Positions 1 to 8,025 of a stretch of DNA of 23,957 nucleotides are shown piece after piece. The stretch spans positions 1 to 23,957 of the forward strand of contig NZ_JABBOU010000026.1 in the NCBI RefSeq assembly GCF_018853465.1, written 5' to 3'. A program made the position numbers and the translations under genes. The DNA is from Acidithiobacillus montserratensis (lineage in GTDB: Bacteria; Pseudomonadota; Gammaproteobacteria; Acidithiobacillales; Acidithiobacillaceae). The notes beneath the pieces are model-generated. The model was not told the origin of the DNA, did no database searches, and saw nothing but the letters and a program-made list of their open reading frames with translations. The stretch's first letter is position 1. Every line of letters starts with the position of its first letter.

Positions 1-1119
1 CATGGCCAGCAGATGGGCCGGGGAAACGCCCGGGCCGTAATCGCGCAGGCGTATTTCAATGTGCTGCGCATTTGGCGTGACCTGGATCAGCATGCGGCCG
101 CCGCCGTAACGATGCGTATTGTCAAAAATATTGCGAAACACTCTCTCCAGGGCCAGGGGACGGCATTGTAAAAAACAGGGACTTCCGGCAGGAATACGGT
201 CGCTGTAACTGATCTGGAGCGCGTAGCGCTCCCGAGCGATGGCCTGCATTTCTTCCAGCCAGTCGCGGACATCAATGGTCATGATTTTTTCCTGGTCGTT
301 ACTGCGCACGAGGGTCAGAAACTTGTCGATGGTTTCGTCCATTTCGTTTACATCGACACACATGGCTGATTTTTGCTCCAGAAAATCGACGTCCGGTAGA
401 TGCAGGGCCAAGAGCAGGCGGGAGAGTGGGGTCCGCAGTTCGTGAGAAATGCCGGTGAGTAAGAGAGTGCGTTCTTCATGGAGATGGTGCAGATCGTTGG
501 CCATACTGGTGATGGCCCGGGTCAGATGTTGAACTTCCAGTGGTCCACCAATGGGTTCCAGCGTATCAGGCGTGTCGCCCAGGCCGATGCGTGGTGCTTC
601 GGCGGCCAGTCGGGCGAGGGGGCGATTGATCTGGCGAACAATCAGCCAGGCTCCCAACAGGGTTACCAGGGCAATAACGCTCAGGCGCATGAACATGAAT
701 CCCTGTCCACCAAAATCCATGGGAGATACGGGCATTCCCAGCCAGGGCTGGGACGGTCCGCCGCGTATCCACATCCAGGTGCTGTTACCCTCCTCGGCAC
801 CGACCCGGAGTCTGGCCCCGGGGGCCATCTGCTGCAGATAATTCGCACTTTTATGGAGAAAATACCGATCAGGGGCTTTTCCGGGCGCGGCGCTGGCCGG
901 TCGCCACTGTAGATTACCGGTGGGCGCATATTGGGCACCGCTGCTGATGAGGGCGTGGTCGGTCTGCAGCAAAAATTCGGCAAAGCGTTCGGCGGCCGGG
1001 TTCAGGACGTACTGATGAAACAGGACGTAAACGGCTGCCTGGGTGCCCAGTAACAGTAGGCCGAGGAGCAGAAGCGTCCGCCCCAGGGTGCTGCGTGGCC
1101 AGAATCTGCGGATGTTCAG
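1..1119 (-). CDS. EnvZ-like sensor histidine kinase (3' end beyond window)
   Basis: Membrane sensor kinase that would phosphorylate the response regulator encoded just upstream. I translated an uninterrupted 373-codon frame. An N-terminal membrane segment lies at about residues 12-33, a periplasmic region follows, and a second membrane segment lies at about 141-163, followed by a HAMP-like linker. The H-box GISHELRTPLSRL carries the phospho-acceptor His226. An N-box RNIFDNTHRYG lies near residues 329-339, and a G1 motif DYGPGV carries D360, G362 and G364. The remaining ATPase motifs lie past the window edge. The N-terminus resembles that of EnvZ (basic stretch, then TLLLLGLLLL). The frame has no ATG, GTG or TTG between its upstream stop and codon 50, so I place the start at a CTG (1119-1117) that overlaps the TGA of the regulator gene. 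This start is inferred; the family assignment is firm. Confidence 0.9.
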   Translation of the reverse strand, partial: MNIRRFWPRSTLGRTLLLLGLLLLGTQAAVYVLFHQYVLNPAAERFAEFLLQTDHALISSGAQYAPTGNLQWRPASAAPGKAPDRYFLHKSANYLQQMAPGARLRVGAEEGNSTWMWIRGGPSQPWLGMPVSPMDFGGQGFMFMRLSVIALVTLLGAWLIVRQINRPLARLAAEAPRIGLGDTPDTLEPIGGPLEVQHLTRAITSMANDLHHLHEERTLLLTGISHELRTPLSRLLLALHLPDVDFLEQKSAMCVDVNEMDETIDKFLTLVRSNDQEKIMTIDVRDWLEEMQAIARERYALQISYSDRIPAGSPCFLQCRPLALERVFRNIFDNTHRYGGGRMLIQVTPNAQHIEIRLRDYGPGVSPAHLLAM

Positions 1120-1814
1120 GGCTCGGCCACGAACAGATAGCCATGTCCCCAGACCGTACGAATATAGCGGGGACGGCCCGGACCCTTATCCAACAGGCGT
1201 CGCAGTCGGGAAATCTGCATGTCGATGCTGCGATCGTCAGCCTCCAGCTGCCGGCCCCGGGTCAGCCACATCAGCTTTTCCCGGGTCAGTGGCTGGCCTT
1301 CATGCTGGATCAGGGTGGCCAGCGTGGAAAATTCGGCACTGGTCAGCGGGATCAGTTTGTCCCCATGACGAATTTCCTGACGACTCATGTCCACTTGAAA
1401 AGCTCCCTTCTGGAAGCTTGCTGGCGTTGTCCTTGGGGCAGGGCCGCGAACCCGCCGCAAAATCGCCTGGATGCGGGCAACCAGTTCGCGGGGATGAAAA
1501 GGTTTGGCCAGATAATCATCGGCCCCCATTTCCAGACCCAGAATACGATCGACTTCATCCCCGCGTGCGGTCAGCATGAGAATGGGTACGTCATGCTGCT
1601 GGCGCAGACGCTGACAGATCTGCAAACCGTCTTCATGGGGAAGGCCGAGGTCAAGAATGACCAGGTCCACGGGGTTTTCTTCAAGAGCAGCTTCAATCTG
1701 ACGACCGTCACCCATGCCTTGAACCATGAATCCATAACCTTTCAGGTGGGATTCCACCAGGCTGCGGAGGCGCAGGTCGTCGTCGATAATCAGAATACGG
1801 GCTTTGTTTTTCAT
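1116..1814 (-). CDS. OmpR-family response regulator
   Basis: Cytoplasmic transcription factor with an N-terminal receiver domain (about residues 1-120) and a C-terminal winged-helix DNA-binding domain (about 135-232). The acidic pocket is D11-D12-D13, the phospho-acceptor is D55 in LVILDLGLP, the switch threonine is T82 and the conserved lysine is K104 in AKPF. These positions match OmpR within one residue. The C-terminus ends with the typical YIRTVWGHGYLFV wing. The frame extends to 1892, but the ATG at 1814 gives the normal OmpR-like N-terminus (MKNKARILIIDDD) and a 232-residue protein, so I prefer it; the Shine-Dalgarno there is weak. The gene is coupled to the kinase downstream by an overlap. 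It is divergent from the efflux operon, which makes that operon and the regulator itself the likely targets. Confidence 0.93.
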   Translation of the reverse strand: MKNKARILIIDDDLRLRSLVESHLKGYGFMVQGMGDGRQIEAALEENPVDLVILDLGLPHEDGLQICQRLRQQHDVPILMLTARGDEVDRILGLEMGADDYLAKPFHPRELVARIQAILRRVRGPAPRTTPASFQKGAFQVDMSRQEIRHGDKLIPLTSAEFSTLATLIQHEGQPLTREKLMWLTRGRQLEADDRSIDMQISRLRRLLDKGPGRPRYIRTVWGHGYLFVAEP

Positions 1815-1858
1815 GGCCAGCACTGTACTCCCCCCGGTGCGGATAGACCAAACATAAA

Positions 1859-1951
1859 TGTAACGAGACAGGTTCTCTGGAAATAAACGCACATTTTGTT
1901 ACATCTCGCGCCCTGTTCGTGCACGATTGTTACAGTCCCTATCGTTATGCT
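1859..1951. promoter_or_regulatory. OmpR-box-like element and candidate -10 ahead of the efflux operon
   Basis: In the divergent gap, ACATTTTGTTACATCT at 1891-1906 carries two ACAT units exactly 10 bp apart. It closely matches the form of the E. coli OmpR site as I remember it (ACATTTTGAAACATCT). A second TTGTTACA lies at 1927-1934, 31 bp after the first copy at 1896-1903. An inverted GTTACA lies at 1859-1864. A candidate -10, TATGCT, sits at 1946-1951, 11 bp after the second copy, with no good -35. That suits an activator-dependent promoter reading into the efflux genes. The sequence matches are seen; binding by the adjacent regulator is inferred. Confidence 0.5.
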
Positions 1952-1989
1952 TTTCCTGATCTTCTGATTGACCTGAACAAGGATAATAC

Positions 1990-3543
1990 ATGGCACAGGA
2001 AAATATGGCGACCTGGCAATGGCCTGGAACTCGAAGGTGCGGACGAAAGGCTCTCCATCTGCTGGGTACAGGCTTGTTGATGGCCCTGGCAGGGTGTGCT
2101 GTAGGTCCGCACGGACAGGTGCCGAAGATGGTTTCGCCCGCCACTTATAACGCCCATCGGGTGGATGCATCCCCGGGAGCGCAAAAAATCCAATGGACCG
2201 CGCAGCAGGCCCAATCCTGGTGGTTGCTGTTTCATTCTCAAGCGCTCAATAGCTATATCCACAAAGCCATGCGGGCGAACCCGGATTTGCAGGCAGCGCA
2301 GGCGGCTCTGGCCAGGCAGCAATCTTTGTTGGTCGCCAGCCAGGGCGGTCTGTATCCCCAGGTTTCAGCCAATGCGGGTATCAGTCGGGAGCGGGCTTTA
2401 CGTACGGGAGCAGATGGCGGGCAGAGTTATCGGATTCCCGGCAATCTCTACAGCCTGTTTTTGGGAACCCTGGACATCCGTTACAACCCGGATGTTTTCG
2501 GTCGGCAGCAAGATTTGATCCATGCTGCGCGGGCCCGGGTGGCGGTGACGACGGCCAATCTCCATCAGAGTGAGGTTTTTCTGGCCGCCGCCGTCAGCCG
2601 GGCCATCATCAGTGCCGCAGCGGCCCGGGCGCAGTGGCATTCGGCCCGGCAGATTGCCGCAGCCGATGCGCATTTGCTGAAGCTTCTGCAGCAGGAATAT
2701 CAGCTCGGTTATCAGAATCTGCAAAGTGTGGAGCAGCAGGCTGCCATGACCGCCGCCGCACGCGCCCGCATTGCGCCGCTGGAAGCTGAGCAAGCCGCAG
2801 CCCGACATGCTCTGGCGGCACTCATCGGGCAATCGCCAAATACGTCCCTGCCTTTGCCCACACTGAAAGATCTACAGTTACCGGCACATTTACCGACCAC
2901 CATTCCTTCGGCCCTTGCGGAAAACCGCCCGGATATTCAGGCGGCCACGGCGGAGATCAAGGTCGCCGCCGCCCAGGCGGATGTGGCCACGGCCAATTTG
3001 TACCCGCAATTCAATATTTCTGCAGATATTGGCAAGGCGGCCATGACCGGTGCTTTGTTTTTCAATCCGGTTTCTACGCTGTGGTCCCTGGGAGCGGGTT
3101 TGGCTGCACCGATTTATCAGGGCGGCAGTTTGCACGCTCAGCGTCGCGCCGCCCTGGATCAATATCAGCTGGTCCGGGATCAGTATCGGGCCACGGTATT
3201 GGATGCTTTCCGTCAAGTGGCTGATGCCCTGCGTAACCTGCAGAGTGCCGATACCGCTTTTGTTCAGCAAAAACGGGCGCAGCAGGCTTCGGCCAAAGCC
3301 CTGCAGCTGGCGGAAGCGCGCTACCGGGATGGTGCAACGGATTATGCCACGGTGCTCAATGCCGAAATTGCCTATCAACAGGATTCCATAGCGGCAATCA
3401 ATGGTCGTAGCCAGCGCTATCTGGATAGTGTCGCCCTTTTCGTCGCCCTGGGGGATGGCTGGCAGTCGGATCACCGGGACTCAAAGGCGCTATCCACATC
3501 CTCCACCACCGCCGTTGAACATACCGTAGGAGCTTCCGCATGA
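1990..3543 (+). CDS. Outer-membrane efflux channel lipoprotein (TolC/OprM/NodT family)
   Basis: Outer-membrane exit duct of a tripartite RND pump; it should form a trimeric beta-barrel with a periplasmic helical tunnel. The 517-residue protein has a signal peptide ending in the lipobox LAGC with the lipidated Cys at residue 36. Two repeats of the OEP type follow, rich in Ala and Gln coiled-coil heptads. Family signatures include the NPDLQAAQAAL stretch near the N-terminus and RPDIQAATAEIKVAAAQADVATANLYPQF in the middle (split here as RPDIQAATAEI and ADVATANLYPQF). AAGGA at 1979-1983 lies 6 bp before the ATG, which decides the start over the in-frame ATG at 2005. The stop overlaps the next start. 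First gene of the efflux operon, next to an OmpR-like box. Confidence 0.92.
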   Translation: MAQENMATWQWPGTRRCGRKALHLLGTGLLMALAGCAVGPHGQVPKMVSPATYNAHRVDASPGAQKIQWTAQQAQSWWLLFHSQALNSYIHKAMRANPDLQAAQAALARQQSLLVASQGGLYPQVSANAGISRERALRTGADGGQSYRIPGNLYSLFLGTLDIRYNPDVFGRQQDLIHAARARVAVTTANLHQSEVFLAAAVSRAIISAAAARAQWHSARQIAAADAHLLKLLQQEYQLGYQNLQSVEQQAAMTAAARARIAPLEAEQAAARHALAALIGQSPNTSLPLPTLKDLQLPAHLPTTIPSALAENRPDIQAATAEIKVAAAQADVATANLYPQFNISADIGKAAMTGALFFNPVSTLWSLGAGLAAPIYQGGSLHAQRRAALDQYQLVRDQYRATVLDAFRQVADALRNLQSADTAFVQQKRAQQASAKALQLAEARYRDGATDYATVLNAEIAYQQDSIAAINGRSQRYLDSVALFVALGDGWQSDHRDSKALSTSSTTAVEHTVGASA

Positions 3544-4622
3544 AAAAGGCTTTTCTTCTTTTGGGACTGGTGCTGGTGCTGCTTTTTGGCGCTGTTTATG
3601 GCTGGTACGCCTGGCGGCAGCAACGCCTGCATACCCAGCTGGCGGCCGCTGCTCACCCGGCAGTGACGGTATCTGCGGCTCGCGCCCGCAGCCAGAGCCT
3701 CGCAGGACAATTCACCGCCGTGGGCGAGGTGGTGCCCCAGCAGGGAGCTGCCTTGAGTCCGCAAGTCGGCGGCGTCATCCAGAAGCTCTATTTTCATTCG
3801 GGACAAGGCGTGACCCAGGGCCAATTGCTGCTCTCCCTGGACCCGGGTGCCTTGCCCGGACAACTGCAATCGGCCCGGGCGCATGCCCAGTTAGCCGCAG
3901 TCAATTATCAACGCGCCCAGAAAGTCTTTGCTATTCATGGCATTTCTACGGCAGCTCTGGACAAGGCGCAATATGATGCCGAAGCCGCCGAAGGAGAAGT
4001 ATCCGCATTACAGGAATCCCTGGCCGACACCGAACTACGGGCGCCTTTTACGGGGGTGCTGAGTCTGCGCACGGTCAATCCCGGAGAGTATGTGCATGCT
4101 GGAACGGTAGTGGTCCATCTGGAGAATCTGCAGCATCTTTACGTGGATTTCAGTATTCCCCAACGGGATGCTCAGTCATTGCATACCGGGGCTGCGGTAC
4201 AGGTAGATATTCACGATGGTGAAGAAATTCACCACTACCGTGCTGTCGTACAGGCCATTTCCAGCCATGTCCAGGCTGATAATCGCGCCCTCCGTGTCCG
4301 GGCAGTGCTGCAGAAAGCATCAGGCCTGAAGCCCGGGATGTTTGTCCGCGTGCTTCTCGACAAAACTGCGCCCAAGGCCGCGCTGCTGATTCCCACTGTT
4401 GCCGTGAGCTTCAATACCTATGGTGATTTTGTTTACGTGCTGCGGCCCGGGCCGGATCATCATCTGATTGCCCGTGAACAAAAAGTGCTGACCGGTATGC
4501 AGCGAGGCGACGATACGGTGATTCGTTCCGGGCTTCAGGCTGGAGATCTGGTGGTGACTGCCGGGCAGGTGAAATTGCACAACGGCGATGCTGTGCAGAT
4601 CAATAACGCTGTGCATTTGTAA
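3540..4622 (+). CDS. RND efflux periplasmic adaptor (HlyD/AcrA family)
   Basis: Periplasmic membrane-fusion protein that bridges the RND pump and the outer-membrane channel. The 360-residue product has an uncleaved-looking N-terminal membrane anchor (about residues 4-22) with no lipobox Cys. The order is the first half of the lipoyl domain (AVGEVVPQQGAALSPQVGGV), an alpha-helical hairpin (about 95-150), the second lipoyl half (LRAPFTGVLSLRTVNPGEYV), then the beta-barrel and membrane-proximal domains. It is short for the AcrA family (about 380-400), mainly in the hairpin. The ATG overlaps the upstream TGA (ATGA), and TAGGAG just upstream is a good ribosome-binding site, so translation is probably coupled to the channel gene. 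Confidence 0.93.
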   Translation: MKKAFLLLGLVLVLLFGAVYGWYAWRQQRLHTQLAAAAHPAVTVSAARARSQSLAGQFTAVGEVVPQQGAALSPQVGGVIQKLYFHSGQGVTQGQLLLSLDPGALPGQLQSARAHAQLAAVNYQRAQKVFAIHGISTAALDKAQYDAEAAEGEVSALQESLADTELRAPFTGVLSLRTVNPGEYVHAGTVVVHLENLQHLYVDFSIPQRDAQSLHTGAAVQVDIHDGEEIHHYRAVVQAISSHVQADNRALRVRAVLQKASGLKPGMFVRVLLDKTAPKAALLIPTVAVSFNTYGDFVYVLRPGPDHHLIAREQKVLTGMQRGDDTVIRSGLQAGDLVVTAGQVKLHNGDAVQINNAVHL

Positions 4623-4633
4623 GGACGACGAAC

Positions 4634-7600
4634 ATGCATTTTACCGAACCCTTCATTCGTCGCCCGATTCTGGCGATTTCCCTAAGTCTGGTGCTGTTTT
4701 TCTTTGGCCTGCGGTCCCTGGGTATGATGCCCATCACCGAATACCCGCCCACGGCCAGTTCCATGATCACGGTGACGACGCACTATTTTGGCGCCACGCC
4801 CAAAACGGTCAACGCCTTTATTAGCGCACCGCTGGAAAAGGCGGTGGGCCAGGCGCCCGGCATCAACTATATGACGGCGGTGAGTGAGGACGGGATTTCC
4901 ATTCTGACCCTGTATATGCGGATGGGGGAAAATCCCAATGCGGCCTTGTCCCAGGTGCAGAGCAAGGTCAATACGGTCCTGAACCAGCTGCCCAAAGGCG
5001 TCATGCAACCGGTGGTCCAGGAAATGTCTGGTTCCGGGGCATATTTGATGCTTTTGAGTTATCACGGCAAAGGGTTTAATCAGCAGCAGATTACGGATTA
5101 TCTGACCCGGGTCGTGCAGCCCGCCATTCAGTCCGTGCCAGGTGTGGGATTGACGTCCATTCTGCCGCCGGGCACCGGCCCTAACGGGAATACTTACGCC
5201 ATGCGCGTCTGGTTGAATCCCCAGGAAATGGCCGTACTCGGGGTGACTCCGGCGCAGGTTAGTGCGGCGCTGAAAAACAATGATTTTGTGGCAGCAGTGG
5301 GGCGTCTGCGTGGTGAATATACGGCGGTGTCCTTGAGCGCCAATACCGCCCTGCACAGCGCCGCAGAATTTCGCGATCTGGTCGTGGCGACGGTGCATGG
5401 GGTGCCCATTCATCTCGGGCAGGTGGCCAAAGTATCTCTTGGCGCGCAAACCTATGATTCGTCGGTGATGGTTGACGGGCAGCCGGCGGTCAATATCGGC
5501 ATACAGCAGGCTCCCGGCAGTAACGCCTTGCAGGTATCACGCGGGATCGACAAGGTTATGGCCCAATTGCAGCAGACCATGCCCCCGGGGATGCAGGGTT
5601 ATACCATTTACAATGGCGCCCAGTTTGTCAAAAGCTCCCTCCAGGAAGTCGAAGTCAATATTGCCCTGGCGCTGCTGGTGGTCATCCTGGTGATCTATTT
5701 TTTCATGGGTTCCTGGCGCGCTTTGCTGGTTCCGGCCTTAGCCATTCCGGTGGCCATGGTGGGCGCCATGACCATCCTTCATGCCTTGGGCTATACCCTC
5801 AATTTGCTCACCTTGCTGGCCATGGTACTGGCTATCGGCTTGGTGGTGGATGATGCCATTATCGTGGTGGAAAACGTCCACCGTCATATTGAGCATGGGG
5901 CAACACCCTTGCATGCGGCTTTGCACAGCGCCAGGGAGTTGGCCAGCCCGATTCTGGTGATGGCGACCACGCTGGTGGCGGTGTTCGCGCCCATGGCCTT
6001 TATCGGCGGCTTGGTGGGACATTTATTCAGCGAGTTTGCCTTTACCATTGTCGCGATGGTGCTGCTGTCCATGGTGGCCGCCCTGACCCTGGCACCCATG
6101 CTGGCTTCACGGGTCTTGAAAGCCGGTCAGGAGGGCCGGATGGCCCATTTTGTGGATCAGGTTTTCGGGCGACTGAAAGCCTTTTACGGGCGTCTGCTGT
6201 TCGCCAGTTTACGGGTCTGGCCGGTAACGGTGACTTTGGCCGTGGTTTTGACCGGGGGCATCTATTTTCTGTTCAGTATCAGCCAAAGCGAACTGGCGCC
6301 GCCTGCTAATCAGGGTATTGTCTACGTCAACGGCGTCGCCCAGCCTACCGCCACTCTGGAATACATGAACGCTTATGATCATTACCTGACGAAAACCGTT
6401 TTCGACCAGATTGCCAGTCGCAGTCACAGTTTCGCCGTGAACGGGGTGGGTATTGGTGGCATGCTCTTGAATAATGAGGTCATGGCTGGCGTGGTACTGA
6501 AGCCTCAGCGTGGCGACGTCACTACCCAGGAGGTCAAAAGCAAGGTCCAGCAGCTGGCAGAGCGGGTTCCCGGAATGAAGCTCTCGGCCTTTGGACTGCC
6601 ACCACTGCCTGGCGCAGCGGTGGGTTTACCGGTGCAGTTCGTGCTGACCAGCACGGGCGGATCCTATCATCAGCTGGACGCGGTTTCTGCCCGACTGGTG
6701 CAGGAAGCCAAAGCCAGCGGACTGTTTTCCTTCGTCTGCAAGAATCTGAAGTACAATAACCAGATTCAGCAAGTGGTCATCAATCGGCAAATGGCGGCGT
6801 CTTTTGGACTCAGTATGGCCGACATTGGCCAGAATCTGGAAACCCTGCTGGGGGGCAACTACGTCAACTATTTTGATATGGATGGCCTGAGTTATCGAGT
6901 CGTCCCTCAAGTTCCCCCGGCATTGCGGGCCAATCCTGACTTTCTCAAGGCTTATACCATCAAAACCCCCTCTGGTGCAGAGCTGCCCTTATCGACCTTC
7001 GTTTCTCTGAAGTCGGAATCGGCCCCTACCTTTTTGCCGCAGTTTCAGCAATTGCCCGCCGTATTTATTCAGGCCAATCCGGCGCCGGGCGTTTCTCTGG
7101 GGCAAGCCCTGCAGTTTTTGCAGACACATGCCCAGAAAATTCTTCCCAGCGGAGATCAAATCCACTATGCCGGTGTGTCTCGCCAGTACATGCATCAGGG
7201 CAATGCCTTGGCGGTCACTTTTGGCTTTGCCCTGTTGATGGTGCTGCTTTTGCTGGCAGCGCAGTTCAATAGTTTTCGCGACGCTCTGGTGGTTCTCACG
7301 GCGGTGCCGGTCGCCTTGTTCGGCGCGTTGCTGCCCATCAGTCTTGGTGCTTCCAGTGTCAATATTTACTCGGAGGTGGGGATGGTCATGTTGATTGGTC
7401 TGATCGCCAAACAGGGCATATTGATTGTGCAATTTGCCCGGGTCATGCAGGAGGAAAAAAATCTCGACAAGCGCCATGCTGTCGTCGAAGCCGCTACTTT
7501 GCGGCTCCGGCCGATTTTGATGACGGTGGCGGCGATGATTGCGGGGGCCGTGCCACTGCTTTTTGCCAGTGGGGGAAATGCCGATGCCCGCTTTTCCATG

Positions 7601-7720
7601 GGACTGGTGATCGTCAGCGGTCTGGGTTTCGGGTCTTTGGTGTCGTTGTTTGTGATCCCGGCCTTTTATCTCTGGTTCGGGCGTTCCGTCCATAACCGCG
7701 CGCCGGAAGCCGAGGTGTGA
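4634..7720 (+). CDS. RND-family multidrug efflux pump (AcrB/MexB-type)
   Basis: Inner-membrane proton-driven pump that would export drugs or other amphiphiles through the adaptor and channel encoded upstream. At 1028 residues it has the normal length for the HAE-1 group. TM1 starts at about residue 10 in the FIRRPILAISLSL signature. The proton-relay aspartates D406-D407 lie in LAIGLVVDDAIIVVEN, and the partner lysine K926 lies in GLIAKQGILIVQFA, so it should be active. Two large periplasmic loops, about 35-335 and 560-860, form the porter and docking domains. AAGGA lies 9 bp ahead of the ATG and 11 bp separate it from the adaptor stop. Substrate cannot be read from sequence. Only the two-component pair, not a TetR or MarR gene, lies next to the operon. 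Confidence 0.96.
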   Translation: MHFTEPFIRRPILAISLSLVLFFFGLRSLGMMPITEYPPTASSMITVTTHYFGATPKTVNAFISAPLEKAVGQAPGINYMTAVSEDGISILTLYMRMGENPNAALSQVQSKVNTVLNQLPKGVMQPVVQEMSGSGAYLMLLSYHGKGFNQQQITDYLTRVVQPAIQSVPGVGLTSILPPGTGPNGNTYAMRVWLNPQEMAVLGVTPAQVSAALKNNDFVAAVGRLRGEYTAVSLSANTALHSAAEFRDLVVATVHGVPIHLGQVAKVSLGAQTYDSSVMVDGQPAVNIGIQQAPGSNALQVSRGIDKVMAQLQQTMPPGMQGYTIYNGAQFVKSSLQEVEVNIALALLVVILVIYFFMGSWRALLVPALAIPVAMVGAMTILHALGYTLNLLTLLAMVLAIGLVVDDAIIVVENVHRHIEHGATPLHAALHSARELASPILVMATTLVAVFAPMAFIGGLVGHLFSEFAFTIVAMVLLSMVAALTLAPMLASRVLKAGQEGRMAHFVDQVFGRLKAFYGRLLFASLRVWPVTVTLAVVLTGGIYFLFSISQSELAPPANQGIVYVNGVAQPTATLEYMNAYDHYLTKTVFDQIASRSHSFAVNGVGIGGMLLNNEVMAGVVLKPQRGDVTTQEVKSKVQQLAERVPGMKLSAFGLPPLPGAAVGLPVQFVLTSTGGSYHQLDAVSARLVQEAKASGLFSFVCKNLKYNNQIQQVVINRQMAASFGLSMADIGQNLETLLGGNYVNYFDMDGLSYRVVPQVPPALRANPDFLKAYTIKTPSGAELPLSTFVSLKSESAPTFLPQFQQLPAVFIQANPAPGVSLGQALQFLQTHAQKILPSGDQIHYAGVSRQYMHQGNALAVTFGFALLMVLLLLAAQFNSFRDALVVLTAVPVALFGALLPISLGASSVNIYSEVGMVMLIGLIAKQGILIVQFARVMQEEKNLDKRHAVVEAATLRLRPILMTVAAMIAGAVPLLFASGGNADARFSMGLVIVSGLGFGSLVSLFVIPAFYLWFGRSVHNRAPEAEV

Positions 7721-8025
7721 TCATTTCGGCCCGGTCATTCATGCTGCACAGAACGTAGCAATTGGTTAGTACCTGTGGAACGGACCAATGTGAACGAAAT
7801 TGCCGGTGGCGCACCTATGGCGCCATGACCCTCTCCACAGGGGATGGTAGTCGCTACCCCCCATGCCAACGAGCTGACCATTGCCCGTTTTCAGGGTCAG
7901 CCGGTAGCGACACTTACCCAGAGGCTTTGCGGCTGAAGGAGGCTGGAGCGGGTGCAGACTCGGGAGCCATGGGTATGCACTCTTCGTCAGATTCTGTAAT
8001 GCGCTGTTGATATTTCTAAATTAAT
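7721..8025. other. Gene-free region between convergent genes with a palindrome cluster
   Basis: No convincing gene is visible in these 305 bases. Frames that open here lack a ribosome-binding site and recognisable composition. The stretch 7805-7910 holds consecutive palindromes. These are GGTG/CACC around GCG (7805-7815), the perfect ATGGCGCCAT (7817-7826), GGTAG/CTACC around TCG (7846-7858), and GCTGACC (7873-7879) with GGTCAGC (7895-7901). TCGCTACC (7851-7858) also pairs with GGTAGCGA (7903-7910), enclosing the last hairpin. There is no clear T-run, so a simple intrinsic terminator is not evident. It could be a small structured RNA, a processing element or the remains of a mobile element. 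Confidence 0.5.

Noticed and set aside
1095..1886. 263-codon plus-strand frame
   Set aside because: Antisense shadow of the response regulator, with no family signature.
4682..5449. 255-codon minus-strand frame
   Set aside because: Antisense shadow of the RND pump gene; His-rich composition typical of reverse-frame artefacts.
7762..8010. 82-codon frame in the convergent gap
   Set aside because: No ribosome-binding site, and its sequence is explained by the palindrome cluster; no family recognised.
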